Assembly: GCA_000753455.2 (NCBI GenBank)
Contig: LM994670.1
Coordinates: 2,644,869-2,708,868, forward strand
Length of the DNA: 64,000 nucleotides
Origin: Clostridium jeddahitimonense
GTDB lineage: Bacteria; Bacillota; Clostridia; Clostridiales; Clostridiaceae
Direction of reading: 5' to 3'
Position numbers and translations under genes: made by a program. Shown here piece by piece: positions 9,042-17,195 of this stretch. Under the pieces are notes generated by a model, which did no database searches, was not told the DNA's origin, and saw nothing but the letters and a program-made list of their open reading frames with translations. The stretch's first letter is position 1; each line of letters begins with the position of its first letter.

Positions 9042-10898
9042 TTATTTTGTATAATAACTAGCTTGAGCATTCCACAACTTAGAATAAATATTATCTTTAT
9101 CCTCCATCAATTTATCATGGCTACCCCTTTGAACTATTTTTCCATTATCAAAAACCATAATATCATCACAGAATCTACAACTACTCATACGATGTGAAAT
9201 ATAAATGCTGGTTTTATCTTTAACTAATTCATTAAACTTTGAATATATTTCATATTCGCTTATAGGATCCAATGCCGCTGTTGGCTCGTCTAGTATTACA
9301 AAAGGTGCATCCTTATAAAGAGCTCTTGCTATTGCAATCTTCTGTTGTTCCCCTCCGCTACACTCTACACCACCTTCATCATATTTAAATAAAGGAGTTT
9401 TAATATTAAGAGGCATTTCATCTACTACATCCTTAACTCCAGCAAGTTCAAGGGTCTTCCATACTCTCTCTTCATCTACTTCTACATCTGTAACAACATT
9501 TTCTTCCACTGGAAATGCAAAAAGACTAAAATCTTGAAAAACAACGGAAAATAGTTTTAAATATTCCTTATAATCATATTTTTTTATGTCTACTCCGTTT
9601 AAAGTAATATACCCTTCAGTAGGATCATAAAGTCTTGCAATAAGTTTTATAAAAGTGGTTTTTCCTGCACCATTTCTACCTACAACAGCTAACTTATCTT
9701 TCATGTTAATTTTGCAAGAAAGTTTTTTTAATATCATTTCACTACTTCCAGGATAAGCAAAAGATACATTATGAAATTCAATTTCATACTCATTATCTAA
9801 CCTTTTCTCTACAGGGATTGTACCTGTTTCCCTCTTATTTTTTAACTTTATGAAGTCAGAAAATGTCTTTAAATACTCACATTGTAATCTAATCTCATCA
9901 TTAACTTTAACTATTTGAATCATTCCATTATTTAATTGTGTAATAGCTCCTACATATTTAGTTAATCCACCAATAGTAATCGCACCTGATAACACTTTAA
10001 GCATAACAAACATATAAGAAAACATTAATGATACTCCAGAAATTAAAGTTCCTGCTCCTTCTACAAAGTATTTAACTGGGAAAAACTCCTCAAAAACACC
10101 TGCTACAAAATCATTCGACTCTCTAAATCTCTTTCCTATTATTTCCTTCATATCATAAAGACGTATAACTTTCCCCTTTTCGTAATCATTATAAACTTGC
10201 TCTATATAATAATTCAAAGTTCTTTCAGCCTTAATATGCTTATTGAAAAGCTCTAAGCTTTTATTGTTATTATATTTTGTAACTATAAAATTGCTTATTA
10301 TTGTAACTCCAAATAATATAACTATAAAAATTATCGAAGCAGTAATACTTGTTAAAATAGATAATACGCCTTCATCTTGAACTCCAATTTGAAAACATAG
10401 ATAAACTACTAAAGATGTAGATGCTATTATAGAGAAAATCCCTTGAAATATTGAACAATAATTTTTAAGTAAAACTGCAAATCCACCTTGAAACTGCATA
10501 GAATAAACTGCACTATTTAGTTTTTCTAAGGTTTTAGCATCTTCAAGTGTTTCATAATCAATTTCTAATGCCTTTTTCCTTATTTCTAATGTAGTTAAAT
10601 GTCCTATCTTACAACCTTTATAATCATCTACTCGCTCTAATATATCTTGAATAATTCCAAAAACAAAATTTCCACCTATAAGTGCTAAAGCAAATATTAT
10701 AGAGTATTTAAAATTTCTTTCTATCAAAGAATCTATTATAAAAGCTCCTAAAAAAAGAGTAATATAAGGGTATAATGCTTTTACTAAAGCATGTAAAAGG
10801 GTTATTGGAATAGCAGATGAATCCACTTTGTGAATCATCTTCAAACCTTCTAATCCATCTTTATGGAAGGATAAATAATTCTTTGATTTAGCACACAT
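9042..10898 (-). CDS. ABC exporter, fused membrane-ATPase half (second subunit)
   Basis: A 618-aa half-transporter: six membrane helices in residues ~30-330, then an ATPase domain with Walker A GRNGAGKTT, signature SGGEQQK and Walker B VILDEPTAALDP. The start is the ATG at 10898 (MCAKSKNYLSF), 8 bases after GGAGG; it overlaps the end of the preceding exporter gene by 11 bases. The frame is open further upstream without a ribosome binding site. Paired with 10888-12714 it should form a heterodimer that exports a peptide or hydrophobic compound. It has no C39 peptidase domain, so it would not trim a double-glycine leader itself. Confidence 0.88.
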   Translation of the reverse strand: MCAKSKNYLSFHKDGLEGLKMIHKVDSSAIPITLLHALVKALYPYITLFLGAFIIDSLIERNFKYSIIFALALIGGNFVFGIIQDILERVDDYKGCKIGHLTTLEIRKKALEIDYETLEDAKTLEKLNSAVYSMQFQGGFAVLLKNYCSIFQGIFSIIASTSLVVYLCFQIGVQDEGVLSILTSITASIIFIVILFGVTIISNFIVTKYNNNKSLELFNKHIKAERTLNYYIEQVYNDYEKGKVIRLYDMKEIIGKRFRESNDFVAGVFEEFFPVKYFVEGAGTLISGVSLMFSYMFVMLKVLSGAITIGGLTKYVGAITQLNNGMIQIVKVNDEIRLQCEYLKTFSDFIKLKNKRETGTIPVEKRLDNEYEIEFHNVSFAYPGSSEMILKKLSCKINMKDKLAVVGRNGAGKTTFIKLIARLYDPTEGYITLNGVDIKKYDYKEYLKLFSVVFQDFSLFAFPVEENVVTDVEVDEERVWKTLELAGVKDVVDEMPLNIKTPLFKYDEGGVECSGGEQQKIAIARALYKDAPFVILDEPTAALDPISEYEIYSKFNELVKDKTSIYISHRMSSCRFCDDIMVFDNGKIVQRGSHDKLMEDKDNIYSKLWNAQASYYTK

Positions 10899-12714
10899 CT
10901 GCTTCCACCTCCTCTTGATAATAGTAAGCTTGTAATTCATACATATTTGCGTACTCACCTTTTAACCTTATTAACTCTTCATGACTTCCATCCTCAATAA
11001 TTTTTCCAGCCTTTAAGAATATGATTCTATCGCAAAACACTGTTGAGCTTAGCCTATGAGATATAAATATACTTGTTTTCCCTTTAATAAAAGAATTATA
11101 TTTTTGATACATTTCAAATTCCGCTATTGGATCTAATGCTGCTGTTGGTTCATCTAAAATAACTATAGATGATTCTTTATATAAAGCTCTGGCTAACATT
11201 AACTTTTGCATTTCTCCACCAGATAGATTTATCCCATCATCTTCTAAATCCTTAAGCATATTGCTACAAATCCCATTTGGCAAAGAATCTATTTTATCTT
11301 TTAATCCAGCTACATCAATACACTCACTTAGCTTTTTCTCATTATAACTTTCACTAGTACTACAAATAATATTGTCTATTATAGGAAATGCAAATGCAAA
11401 AACCTCTTGAAACACTACAGAATATAATGAATAATATTCTTTTAAATTAAACTCTTTAATGTCAATTCCATCTAAAAGAACCCTTCCCTTCTGTGGCTTA
11501 TATAAACCGCATATAATCTTAATAAGTGTACTTTTCCCTGACCCATTCATTCCTACAACAGCTAACTTTTCACCTTTTTTAATAGTTAAATTTAAACCTT
11601 CAAAAACAGGCTCTTCAGTTCCAGGGTAAGTGTACCAAATATCTTCTAATGTAATAGTATGTGTTTTTTCTCTTGGAAGCTCTTTATCTCCACCTATTTC
11701 CCAATAATCCTTCTGCTCCATATATGACCTATAATCATTTATTATCATATTATTATCTAAAAGTTCTCCATAGCTATTAAATATCTTTTCTACCCAACTA
11801 CTAAACCCACTAATTATCCCCAAATATAATGTAAACTCTGCAATATCCATCCCTCTATATACTCCATAAATTAAATATCCATAACAACAAATATCACGAA
11901 TTAAACTCACTATTCTCTCTACTGATTGCGAATTAAATTTCCTTATTATTTCTTTTCTATTCCAAGAAAGTCTTTTTCCAATTAGCTTATTAAAACTCTT
12001 TACAAACCAGCCTTCTATTTGGTACATCCTAATATCTTTTCCATGCTTAAGATCAAGACATTCCTTTTGAAGATATCTTATTTTCACTTCTATAGGTATC
12101 CAATCTTTCTTATGGTTTTCTTTCCATTTTCTATTTATATTTAAAACAAATAACCTTGCTACAGGACATATAATTAATATCACCATTAAAACTGGATGTA
12201 AGCTTGCTGTTATTAAAGCATAGACTATTAACCCTAAAACTCCAACACCTAGCTTAGCTACTAACATAATCATGGCTTCTATTCCAACTTCATTACCACT
12301 ATAAATAGCAGCTATAGCCTTTTGAAAACTTTCCTTTCCCTTAGGACTTTCTACATCTTCATAAGGTATAGATATACTTTTAGCTGTAAACTCCTTAGCA
12401 ATACTTACACGGAATAAAAAAGTTTCATTTATTGCTACAATTTCTAATCTCTTTAATAAAAACTGAAGAATACATACTATTGATATAACCACCATAACAA
12501 TACTAATCATTTTAAATATATCAAATTTGCTTAATAAAATTTTTATCACTACGCTAGGAAGTACTGCAATACTTAAAGGAACTGCTACAGATGTTAATAC
12601 AAATAGCGGCACTAAAATAAAATACTTTCCCCCTCTATACTCCTTCAGTTTTTTATGACAATATATTATATTTTTAATTAATCCATATTTCTTTTTCAAG
12701 TTATCTCCTATCAT
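10888..12714 (-). CDS. ABC exporter, fused membrane-ATPase half (first subunit)
   Basis: A 608-aa half-transporter with six membrane helices followed by an ATPase domain: Walker A GMNGSGKST, signature LSGGEMQK, Walker B IVILDEPTAALDP. It overlaps its partner gene by 11 bases, which suggests coupled translation and a heterodimer. The start is uncertain. The ATG at 12714 has GAGAGG 10 bases upstream, and a TTG five codons inside has AGGAG at 5 bases. It lies downstream of an Agr-type kinase/regulator pair, and a pair of LytTR-type direct repeats sits in its promoter region, so the two-component system probably controls it. Substrate unknown. Confidence 0.88.
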   Translation of the reverse strand: MIGDNLKKKYGLIKNIIYCHKKLKEYRGGKYFILVPLFVLTSVAVPLSIAVLPSVVIKILLSKFDIFKMISIVMVVISIVCILQFLLKRLEIVAINETFLFRVSIAKEFTAKSISIPYEDVESPKGKESFQKAIAAIYSGNEVGIEAMIMLVAKLGVGVLGLIVYALITASLHPVLMVILIICPVARLFVLNINRKWKENHKKDWIPIEVKIRYLQKECLDLKHGKDIRMYQIEGWFVKSFNKLIGKRLSWNRKEIIRKFNSQSVERIVSLIRDICCYGYLIYGVYRGMDIAEFTLYLGIISGFSSWVEKIFNSYGELLDNNMIINDYRSYMEQKDYWEIGGDKELPREKTHTITLEDIWYTYPGTEEPVFEGLNLTIKKGEKLAVVGMNGSGKSTLIKIICGLYKPQKGRVLLDGIDIKEFNLKEYYSLYSVVFQEVFAFAFPIIDNIICSTSESYNEKKLSECIDVAGLKDKIDSLPNGICSNMLKDLEDDGINLSGGEMQKLMLARALYKESSIVILDEPTAALDPIAEFEMYQKYNSFIKGKTSIFISHRLSSTVFCDRIIFLKAGKIIEDGSHEELIRLKGEYANMYELQAYYYQEEVEADVC

Positions 12715-12797
12715 ATCTTATTTACCTCTCTCAAAATTTATAAGCTTTAATCACTATATAACTAGTGTATAACTTAAACAAAGCTATTAAAAAAAAT

Positions 12798-12829
12798 CGC
12801 ACGAAATGTATACCATTCCGCACGAAATG
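12798..12829 (-). promoter_or_regulatory. LytTR-type direct repeats before the ABC exporter
   Basis: Two identical 11-base copies of CGCACGAAATG (CATTTCGTGCG in the transcribed direction) start exactly 21 bases apart. This is the layout of AgrA/LytTR binding sites: same face, two helical turns. A possible -35 TTGTTT and -10 TATAGT with 17-base spacing follow at about 12757-12785. The adjacent LytTR regulator (14003-14719) is the obvious candidate binder. Confidence 0.65.
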
Positions 12830-12851
12830 CACATTGATAATTTAATTCTAT

Positions 12852-14012
12852 CTATATAGGTAATGTTACCTCCGAAGCAAAAATCCCTGGTTCATTTTGT
12901 AGATTTAAAAAACCATTATACTTATTTACTAATATATTTACCCTCTTCATACCAAGTCCATGGTTTCCTCTTTTATTAGTTATATAATTCCTATCATTAA
13001 AATCCAACTCCTCTTTAGCTGAATTTTGTATAGAAATATATAGTTGTTTCTTAATTATTGCCACATAAATTCTTATAAATTTATTTTCATTTAGTTTCTG
13101 GCAAGACTCTATTGCATTATCTAAAAGATTTCCTAATATAACACATAAGTCTATATCACTAACAGGTAAATCTTTATTAACTTCAGCCTTACACTTTACT
13201 TTAATACTATATTTTTCAGCTATAGCAATCTTACTATTTAAAATGGCATCTAGCATTAAATTCCCCGATCGAACTCTAGAATCAATCCGTTCAAGCTCCC
13301 CCTCTAGTTCCAATAAATATTCATCTACTAAATCTAATCTATCCATATACAAATGAGCTTTTATAACTTGAATATGATTATGATAATCATGTCTAAACCC
13401 TCTCATATTCAAATATACAGTCTTAATCTCTTCATACTGATTTATTAGTAAATCTTCTTGAAATTCAGATGTCTTTCTTTTAAAAATTTTGTTATAACCT
13501 AATAATATACTCTCAAAAGCACCAAATGTACTAACTACAAGAAATAAAATAACATAACTATATCTGCTATTATTAAGGGAATAGGCAAGAAATATATATG
13601 ATAAATATATACTTATTACAATTACATTAGTTTTACTAGATATTAATTTACGATAACTACTCAATAATATATACATAATCAAAAATATAGCTATAATAAC
13701 AACTACTTCTGTAAAATTTTTAAAAAGCTTATGTAAAAGAAATAAGGAACATACAGCTACACCAAAAGTTAAAATCCATTTATATTGTTTATGGAAACTT
13801 TCTTCATCATAAAATAAATCAAATAAAATAATTATAATCGTACCTAATACTGCTCCTAAATATTCTTTAACAAAAATCGCACTAACTATGGTACATATAC
13901 TCATTAAAATAAATACAACTACTTTCTTTAACTTACCAGCTTCTATACTTCCAATCTGGCATACGTAGTATAAATATATAGCTGGCAACATAATCATAGA
14001 TATTATCCACAT
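12852..14012 (-). CDS. AgrC-like sensor histidine kinase
   Basis: A 386-aa membrane kinase with about six helices in the first ~185 residues and no large extracellular domain, as in peptide-sensing AgrC/ComD kinases. The phospho-acceptor region is RGFRHDYHNHIQVIKAH, and the GHKL ATPase domain has NLLDNAIESC (N box) and a glycine-rich GNHGLGMKR. It overlaps the regulator gene by 10 bases, and AGAGG precedes its ATG. No signal-peptide precursor gene is visible nearby, so the ligand is unknown; it may sense the exporter's substrate. Confidence 0.85.
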   Translation of the reverse strand: MWIISMIMLPAIYLYYVCQIGSIEAGKLKKVVVFILMSICTIVSAIFVKEYLGAVLGTIIIILFDLFYDEESFHKQYKWILTFGVAVCSLFLLHKLFKNFTEVVVIIAIFLIMYILLSSYRKLISSKTNVIVISIYLSYIFLAYSLNNSRYSYVILFLVVSTFGAFESILLGYNKIFKRKTSEFQEDLLINQYEEIKTVYLNMRGFRHDYHNHIQVIKAHLYMDRLDLVDEYLLELEGELERIDSRVRSGNLMLDAILNSKIAIAEKYSIKVKCKAEVNKDLPVSDIDLCVILGNLLDNAIESCQKLNENKFIRIYVAIIKKQLYISIQNSAKEELDFNDRNYITNKRGNHGLGMKRVNILVNKYNGFLNLQNEPGIFASEVTLPI

Positions 14013-14719
14013 ATTACACCTCTATAGAAGTCTAAATAAGCTTTGTTTAAAGCTTCCCACTTCCCTCTAGCAATAGGAACATTTAAGCCATCTTCTAAGA
14101 TAACTTCTCTTTTAGATATAGTCGATATTTTAGATAAATTTACCAAGTATGATCGATGACAGCGGTAAAAATATTCTTTCTTTACTTCATTTTCTAAAAG
14201 ACTTATGCCTTTTTTACATACGATTTCTTTATCTATCATATGTAATATACTTTCATGTCCAATACTTTCAATGCTACATATATCTAACTGTCTAATCTTA
14301 TGCTTAGCTCCATTACAGTTTACAAAAAGAAAATCCTCCTTTTTTTTAGTACATTCACTAACCTTATCAAGAATATTGAACAATCTCTCCTTATTAATTG
14401 GCTTCAATATATAATCTAGTGCTTGTACCTTATATCCTTCAAATACATAATCCTTATCACCTGTGATAAAGACTATTATCATATCTTCCCCAAAGCTTCT
14501 TAGCTTTTTTGCTAAAGCCATTCCATTAAGCTCCCTCATCTGTATATCAAGAAATAATACCTCATAATCTTTTACATCTTCATAATTAAACAAAAATTCT
14601 TCTGCACTTCTAAAAATATCTATAATGCAAACATCTTTTTTACTCTTGCTCCATTCATTGCAATATTCAGATATTAACTCTAATTCTACTCTTTCATCAT
14701 CACAAATCGCTATCTTCAT
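14003..14719 (-). CDS. LytTR-family response regulator
   Basis: A 238-aa AgrA-like regulator. The receiver (residues 1-~120) has the acidic pair CDDE near the start, the phospho-site Asp in VLFLDIQM and a conserved Lys in DYILKPI. The C-terminal LytTR domain (~135-235) includes the family's YRCHRSYLVNL stretch, which contacts DNA as direct repeats ~21 bases apart. First gene of the pair with the kinase. The repeats at 12798-12829 are its likely target. Confidence 0.9.
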   Translation of the reverse strand: MKIAICDDERVELELISEYCNEWSKSKKDVCIIDIFRSAEEFLFNYEDVKDYEVLFLDIQMRELNGMALAKKLRSFGEDMIIVFITGDKDYVFEGYKVQALDYILKPINKERLFNILDKVSECTKKKEDFLFVNCNGAKHKIRQLDICSIESIGHESILHMIDKEIVCKKGISLLENEVKKEYFYRCHRSYLVNLSKISTISKREVILEDGLNVPIARGKWEALNKAYLDFYRGVICG

Positions 14720-14834
14720 TAACTGCTACTCCAATCAATCGTTTTTTATAAATCAATTTCTTCTATTAATTATAAAATATTTACCCTTATAATTCCATAT
14801 ATTAATTTTTATGTAAATTAAGTCATATCTCCAC

Positions 14835-14970
14835 TTAGCTTCCCTATCAAGCTTACTAACTTTCACCCTTTTGTGTTAGCAAAACTTTTTACCTACCATA
14901 AGCACCTTTCCCCATTGACGAAGTCAATATTTTTATATTCATGCTAGCAAAACCTTTTTGTATCGATACA
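14835..14970. repeat. Possible decayed hairpin array
   Basis: The gap 14720-15046 holds several short palindromes: TTTTG/CAAAA at 14869-14884, a perfect ATTGAC-GAA-GTCAAT at 14914-14928, and TATCGATA at 14961-14968. They are joined by pyrimidine linkers CTTTCACC, CTTTTTACC, CTTTCCCC and CCTTTTTG. These linkers closely resemble the right-half linkers of the clear array at 46521-46755. Two longer copies of G(T/C)TAGCAAAAC(C)TTTTT lie 68 bases apart. The array is far less regular than the other two, so this is tentative. Confidence 0.35.
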
Positions 14971-14971
14971 C

Positions 14972-15002
14972 TTGCATTATTCCATCATTATCCTATTATA
15001 AT
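14972..15002 (+). promoter_or_regulatory. Promoter of the ECF S-component gene
   Basis: TTGCAT (14972-14977) is followed by TATTAT (14994-14999, 16-base spacing), with an overlapping TATAAT at 14997-15002. Transcription would begin near 15008, leaving a leader of ~40 bases, too short for a riboswitch. Confidence 0.55.
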
Positions 15003-15046
15003 ATTATGATTTAAAATTCAACTAACAATAAGGGGGCTTTAATTTT

Positions 15047-15592
15047 ATGAACACTAATTCCAAATCAAAATTTAACGCAAAAGAAATAGCTATATATGGT
15101 TTATTTATCGCTTTAGTATATATAGCTACAACAATCAATATTCAAATCGGATCTACCAGTGGAGGATTATTTCATTTAGGCAATGTTATGTCTTTTACTA
15201 TAGCTATGGTATTTGGTAAAAAAGCTGGGGCTTTATCAGGTGGTATAGGTATGGCTTTATTTGACATCCTAAGTCCATATGCAGTTTGGGCTCCATTTAC
15301 TTTAATAATAAGATTAATCATGGGATATGCTATAGGGTACTTTGCCTTCAAAGCTTCTAACAGCAAAAAGCAAAGCATTATAAACAATAGCATAGGATTA
15401 ATTATAGCTTTTATAGTTATGATAGTTGGATATTATGTTGCTGAAGGCCTTATATACGGAAACTGGATAATCCCTCTTCAATCAGTATTTGCTAATGCAC
15501 TTCAATGTATTGTCGGAACTTTAATTGCAGTTCCAATATCAACAGCTTTAAGAGCTGGTTTTAAAGTAAGACATATAAAAACTGAGATATAA
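15047..15592 (+). CDS. ECF transporter S component (PF07155-type)
   Basis: Substrate-binding membrane subunit of an energy-coupling-factor vitamin importer, 181 aa with five to six helices. HLGNVMSFTIAMVFGKKAGAL, with a following GGIGMALFDILS, matches the riboflavin-type S-component family. It has its own promoter and an AAGGGGG ribosome binding site and precedes a pyridoxamine-pyruvate-transaminase-like gene by 30 bases. That context points to a vitamin B6 form as substrate, but this is inference. The shared EcfA/EcfT module must be encoded elsewhere. Confidence 0.8.
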   Translation: MNTNSKSKFNAKEIAIYGLFIALVYIATTINIQIGSTSGGLFHLGNVMSFTIAMVFGKKAGALSGGIGMALFDILSPYAVWAPFTLIIRLIMGYAIGYFAFKASNSKKQSIINNSIGLIIAFIVMIVGYYVAEGLIYGNWIIPLQSVFANALQCIVGTLIAVPISTALRAGFKVRHIKTEI

Positions 15593-15622
15593 TTAAAAGA
15601 GAATTTATGGAGGGTAAAAGCT

Positions 15623-16756
15623 ATGGAAAAACTAATAATGACACCTGGCCCAACGTTTATAAGAGAAAATGTTAGAGAAGCTATGAGGAGACCTATAACT
15701 AATCCTGACTTAGATTTAGAATTTTATGATTTTTACAAAAACACTTGTGAAAAACTTCAAAGCATAATGCATACCAAAAACCAAGTTTTAATCTTAGATG
15801 GTGAAGGTATACTTGGTTTAGAAGCAGCCTGCGCTTCACTAATTGAAGAGGGAGATAAAGTCCTTTGTATTGAAAATGGTATCTTTGGCTATGGTTTTAA
15901 AGACTTTGCTGAAATGTATGGGGGAAATGTAACATTCTTTCATGGAGAAAGAGATCACGGAATAAACATTGAAAACCTTGAGAATTTCTTAAAAGAAAAT
16001 CATGATTTTAAGGTTGCTACAGTAGTTCACTGCGAAACTCCATCCGGTATAACAAATCCAATAAAAGATATCTGTCCGCTACTAAAAAAATACGGTATAT
16101 TATCAATAGTTGACTCAGTATCAAGTATTGGTGGTGAAGAAATACATGTTGATGAATGGAATATTGATATAGCTCTAGGTGGCTCTCAAAAATGTCTTTC
16201 TGCTCCTCCTGGATTAACTTTCCTAAGCATTAGTAAAGATGCCACAGAAGCTATGAACAACCGTAAAACTCCTATTAGAAGCTTCTATGCTAACCTTACT
16301 ATTTGGAATGATTGGTATGAGAATAAATGGTTCCCATATACTCAACCTATTAGCGATATTTATGCCTTTGATAAAGCTATTGATAATTTCTTAGATGATA
16401 AAGATGCACTTCAAAGACATGAGCGTTATGCTGAAGCTTGTAGATATGCTTTAAAAGAATGCGGTTTAGAACTATTATCTAAAGACTGTCACTCTAATAC
16501 CGTTTCAACAGTATTAGTTCCTAATGGAATCAATTATAAAGATTTATTTAACAAGCTATATTCTGAGCATAATATTATAATTGCTGGAGGCTTTGATTTT
16601 CTACAAGATAGGATCTTTAGAATAGGTCATATGGGCGAAAACTGCTATGAAGAAAAACTTTATATTACACTTAAAGCTATCAACACAGTTCTTAATGAAT
16701 TAGGCTTCAACCTTAAAGGCGACCTTCATAAGAAATTTGCAAACTATCTAAGTTAA
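15623..16756 (+). CDS. Class V aminotransferase, pyridoxamine-pyruvate transaminase-like
   Basis: A 377-aa PLP-fold enzyme of the alanine-glyoxylate aminotransferase group. Landmarks: TPGPT at the start, HCETPSGITNPI, VDSVSSIGGEE (Asp facing the pyridine nitrogen), GGSQKCLSAPPGL (the lysine) and RIGHMGE near the C-terminus. The order and wording of these blocks resemble pyridoxamine-pyruvate transaminase, which uses pyridoxamine as substrate, not cofactor; alanine-glyoxylate or 2-aminoethylphosphonate type activity remains possible. It is co-transcribed with the ECF S-component upstream, which supports a role in B6 salvage or breakdown. GGAGGG precedes the ATG. Confidence 0.72.
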   Translation: MEKLIMTPGPTFIRENVREAMRRPITNPDLDLEFYDFYKNTCEKLQSIMHTKNQVLILDGEGILGLEAACASLIEEGDKVLCIENGIFGYGFKDFAEMYGGNVTFFHGERDHGINIENLENFLKENHDFKVATVVHCETPSGITNPIKDICPLLKKYGILSIVDSVSSIGGEEIHVDEWNIDIALGGSQKCLSAPPGLTFLSISKDATEAMNNRKTPIRSFYANLTIWNDWYENKWFPYTQPISDIYAFDKAIDNFLDDKDALQRHERYAEACRYALKECGLELLSKDCHSNTVSTVLVPNGINYKDLFNKLYSEHNIIIAGGFDFLQDRIFRIGHMGENCYEEKLYITLKAINTVLNELGFNLKGDLHKKFANYLS

Positions 16757-16769
16757 TATAATATGACAT

Positions 16770-16803
16770 AAAAATAACCAGTCAACAAGACCGGTTATTT
16801 TTA
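16770..16803 (-). terminator. Shared terminator between 16756 and 16823
   Basis: Stem AAAATAACCGGTC / GACTGGTTATTTT as read on the minus strand, where a G-T wobble replaces an A-C mismatch on the plus strand. It probably serves the small gene at 16823-17026 and also ends the aminotransferase transcript. Confidence 0.75.
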
Positions 16804-16822
16804 TTTATATTAATTACTTAAA

Positions 16823-17026
16823 CTATTGAAGTGAATTTTGTTGTTGAGATTTTTTGAAGTTCTCAATATTTTGGTCTATTTGAGCCTTGCTTTGCATTTG
16901 ACCTTGGCTTTGTGAAACATTATTCATTCCTGACTGCATTGATCCTTGGCTTTGATTGCTCATAGCATTATTCTGCATAGAATTTTGTTGTCCTTGTTGT
17001 TTGCTTTGGTTTGCGTATTTGTTCAT
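16823..17026 (-). CDS. Small Gln/Asn/Ser/Met-rich protein, 67 aa
   Basis: A low-complexity protein: about a third Gln, with many Asn, Ser and Met and hardly any hydrophobic residues except near residues 50-58. Repeats of the type QSQGSMQSG and QSQGQMQS can be seen. The ribosome binding site AAGGAGG is excellent and a terminator follows, so expression is likely. Its composition resembles gamma-type small acid-soluble spore proteins (SspE) of Bacillus, which serve as amino-acid stores in spores, but that is only a compositional match. No transmembrane or signal segment. Confidence 0.75.
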   Translation of the reverse strand: MNKYANQSKQQGQQNSMQNNAMSNQSQGSMQSGMNNVSQSQGQMQSKAQIDQNIENFKKSQQQNSLQ

Positions 17027-17157
17027 AAGATTTCCTCCTTAATTTAAATTCATTATTATCTTGTGGAAATCTAATTTTAAAATACCTGTCAAAAACTTCT
17101 TAAGACAACTTGTGTAGAGATGGCCTATATTTCCTAGGTTGTCTAATACTTAAAAAT

Positions 17158-17188
17158 AAAAGGACTATCACTATTGGATAATCCTTTT
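17158..17188 (-). terminator. Terminator of uppP
   Basis: Stem AAAAGGATTATC / GATAGTCCTTTT as read on the minus strand (one T-G wobble), located just past the uppP stop. Confidence 0.75.
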
Positions 17189-17195
17189 AATCTAA

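Noticed and set aside
14753-14866. Small basic 37-aa ORF upstream of the response regulator (minus strand), possible signal peptide precursor
   Set aside because: GTG start with no usable spacing to a ribosome binding site, composition like translated AT-rich noncoding DNA, overlaps the suspected decayed array, and no double-glycine or AgrD-like features.
14942-15010. 22-aa ORF upstream of the ECF S-component gene
   Set aside because: No ribosome binding site, and it overlaps the promoter.
15003-15046. Riboswitch before the ECF S-component
   Set aside because: The mapped promoter leaves a leader of only about 40 bases, too short for known vitamin riboswitches.
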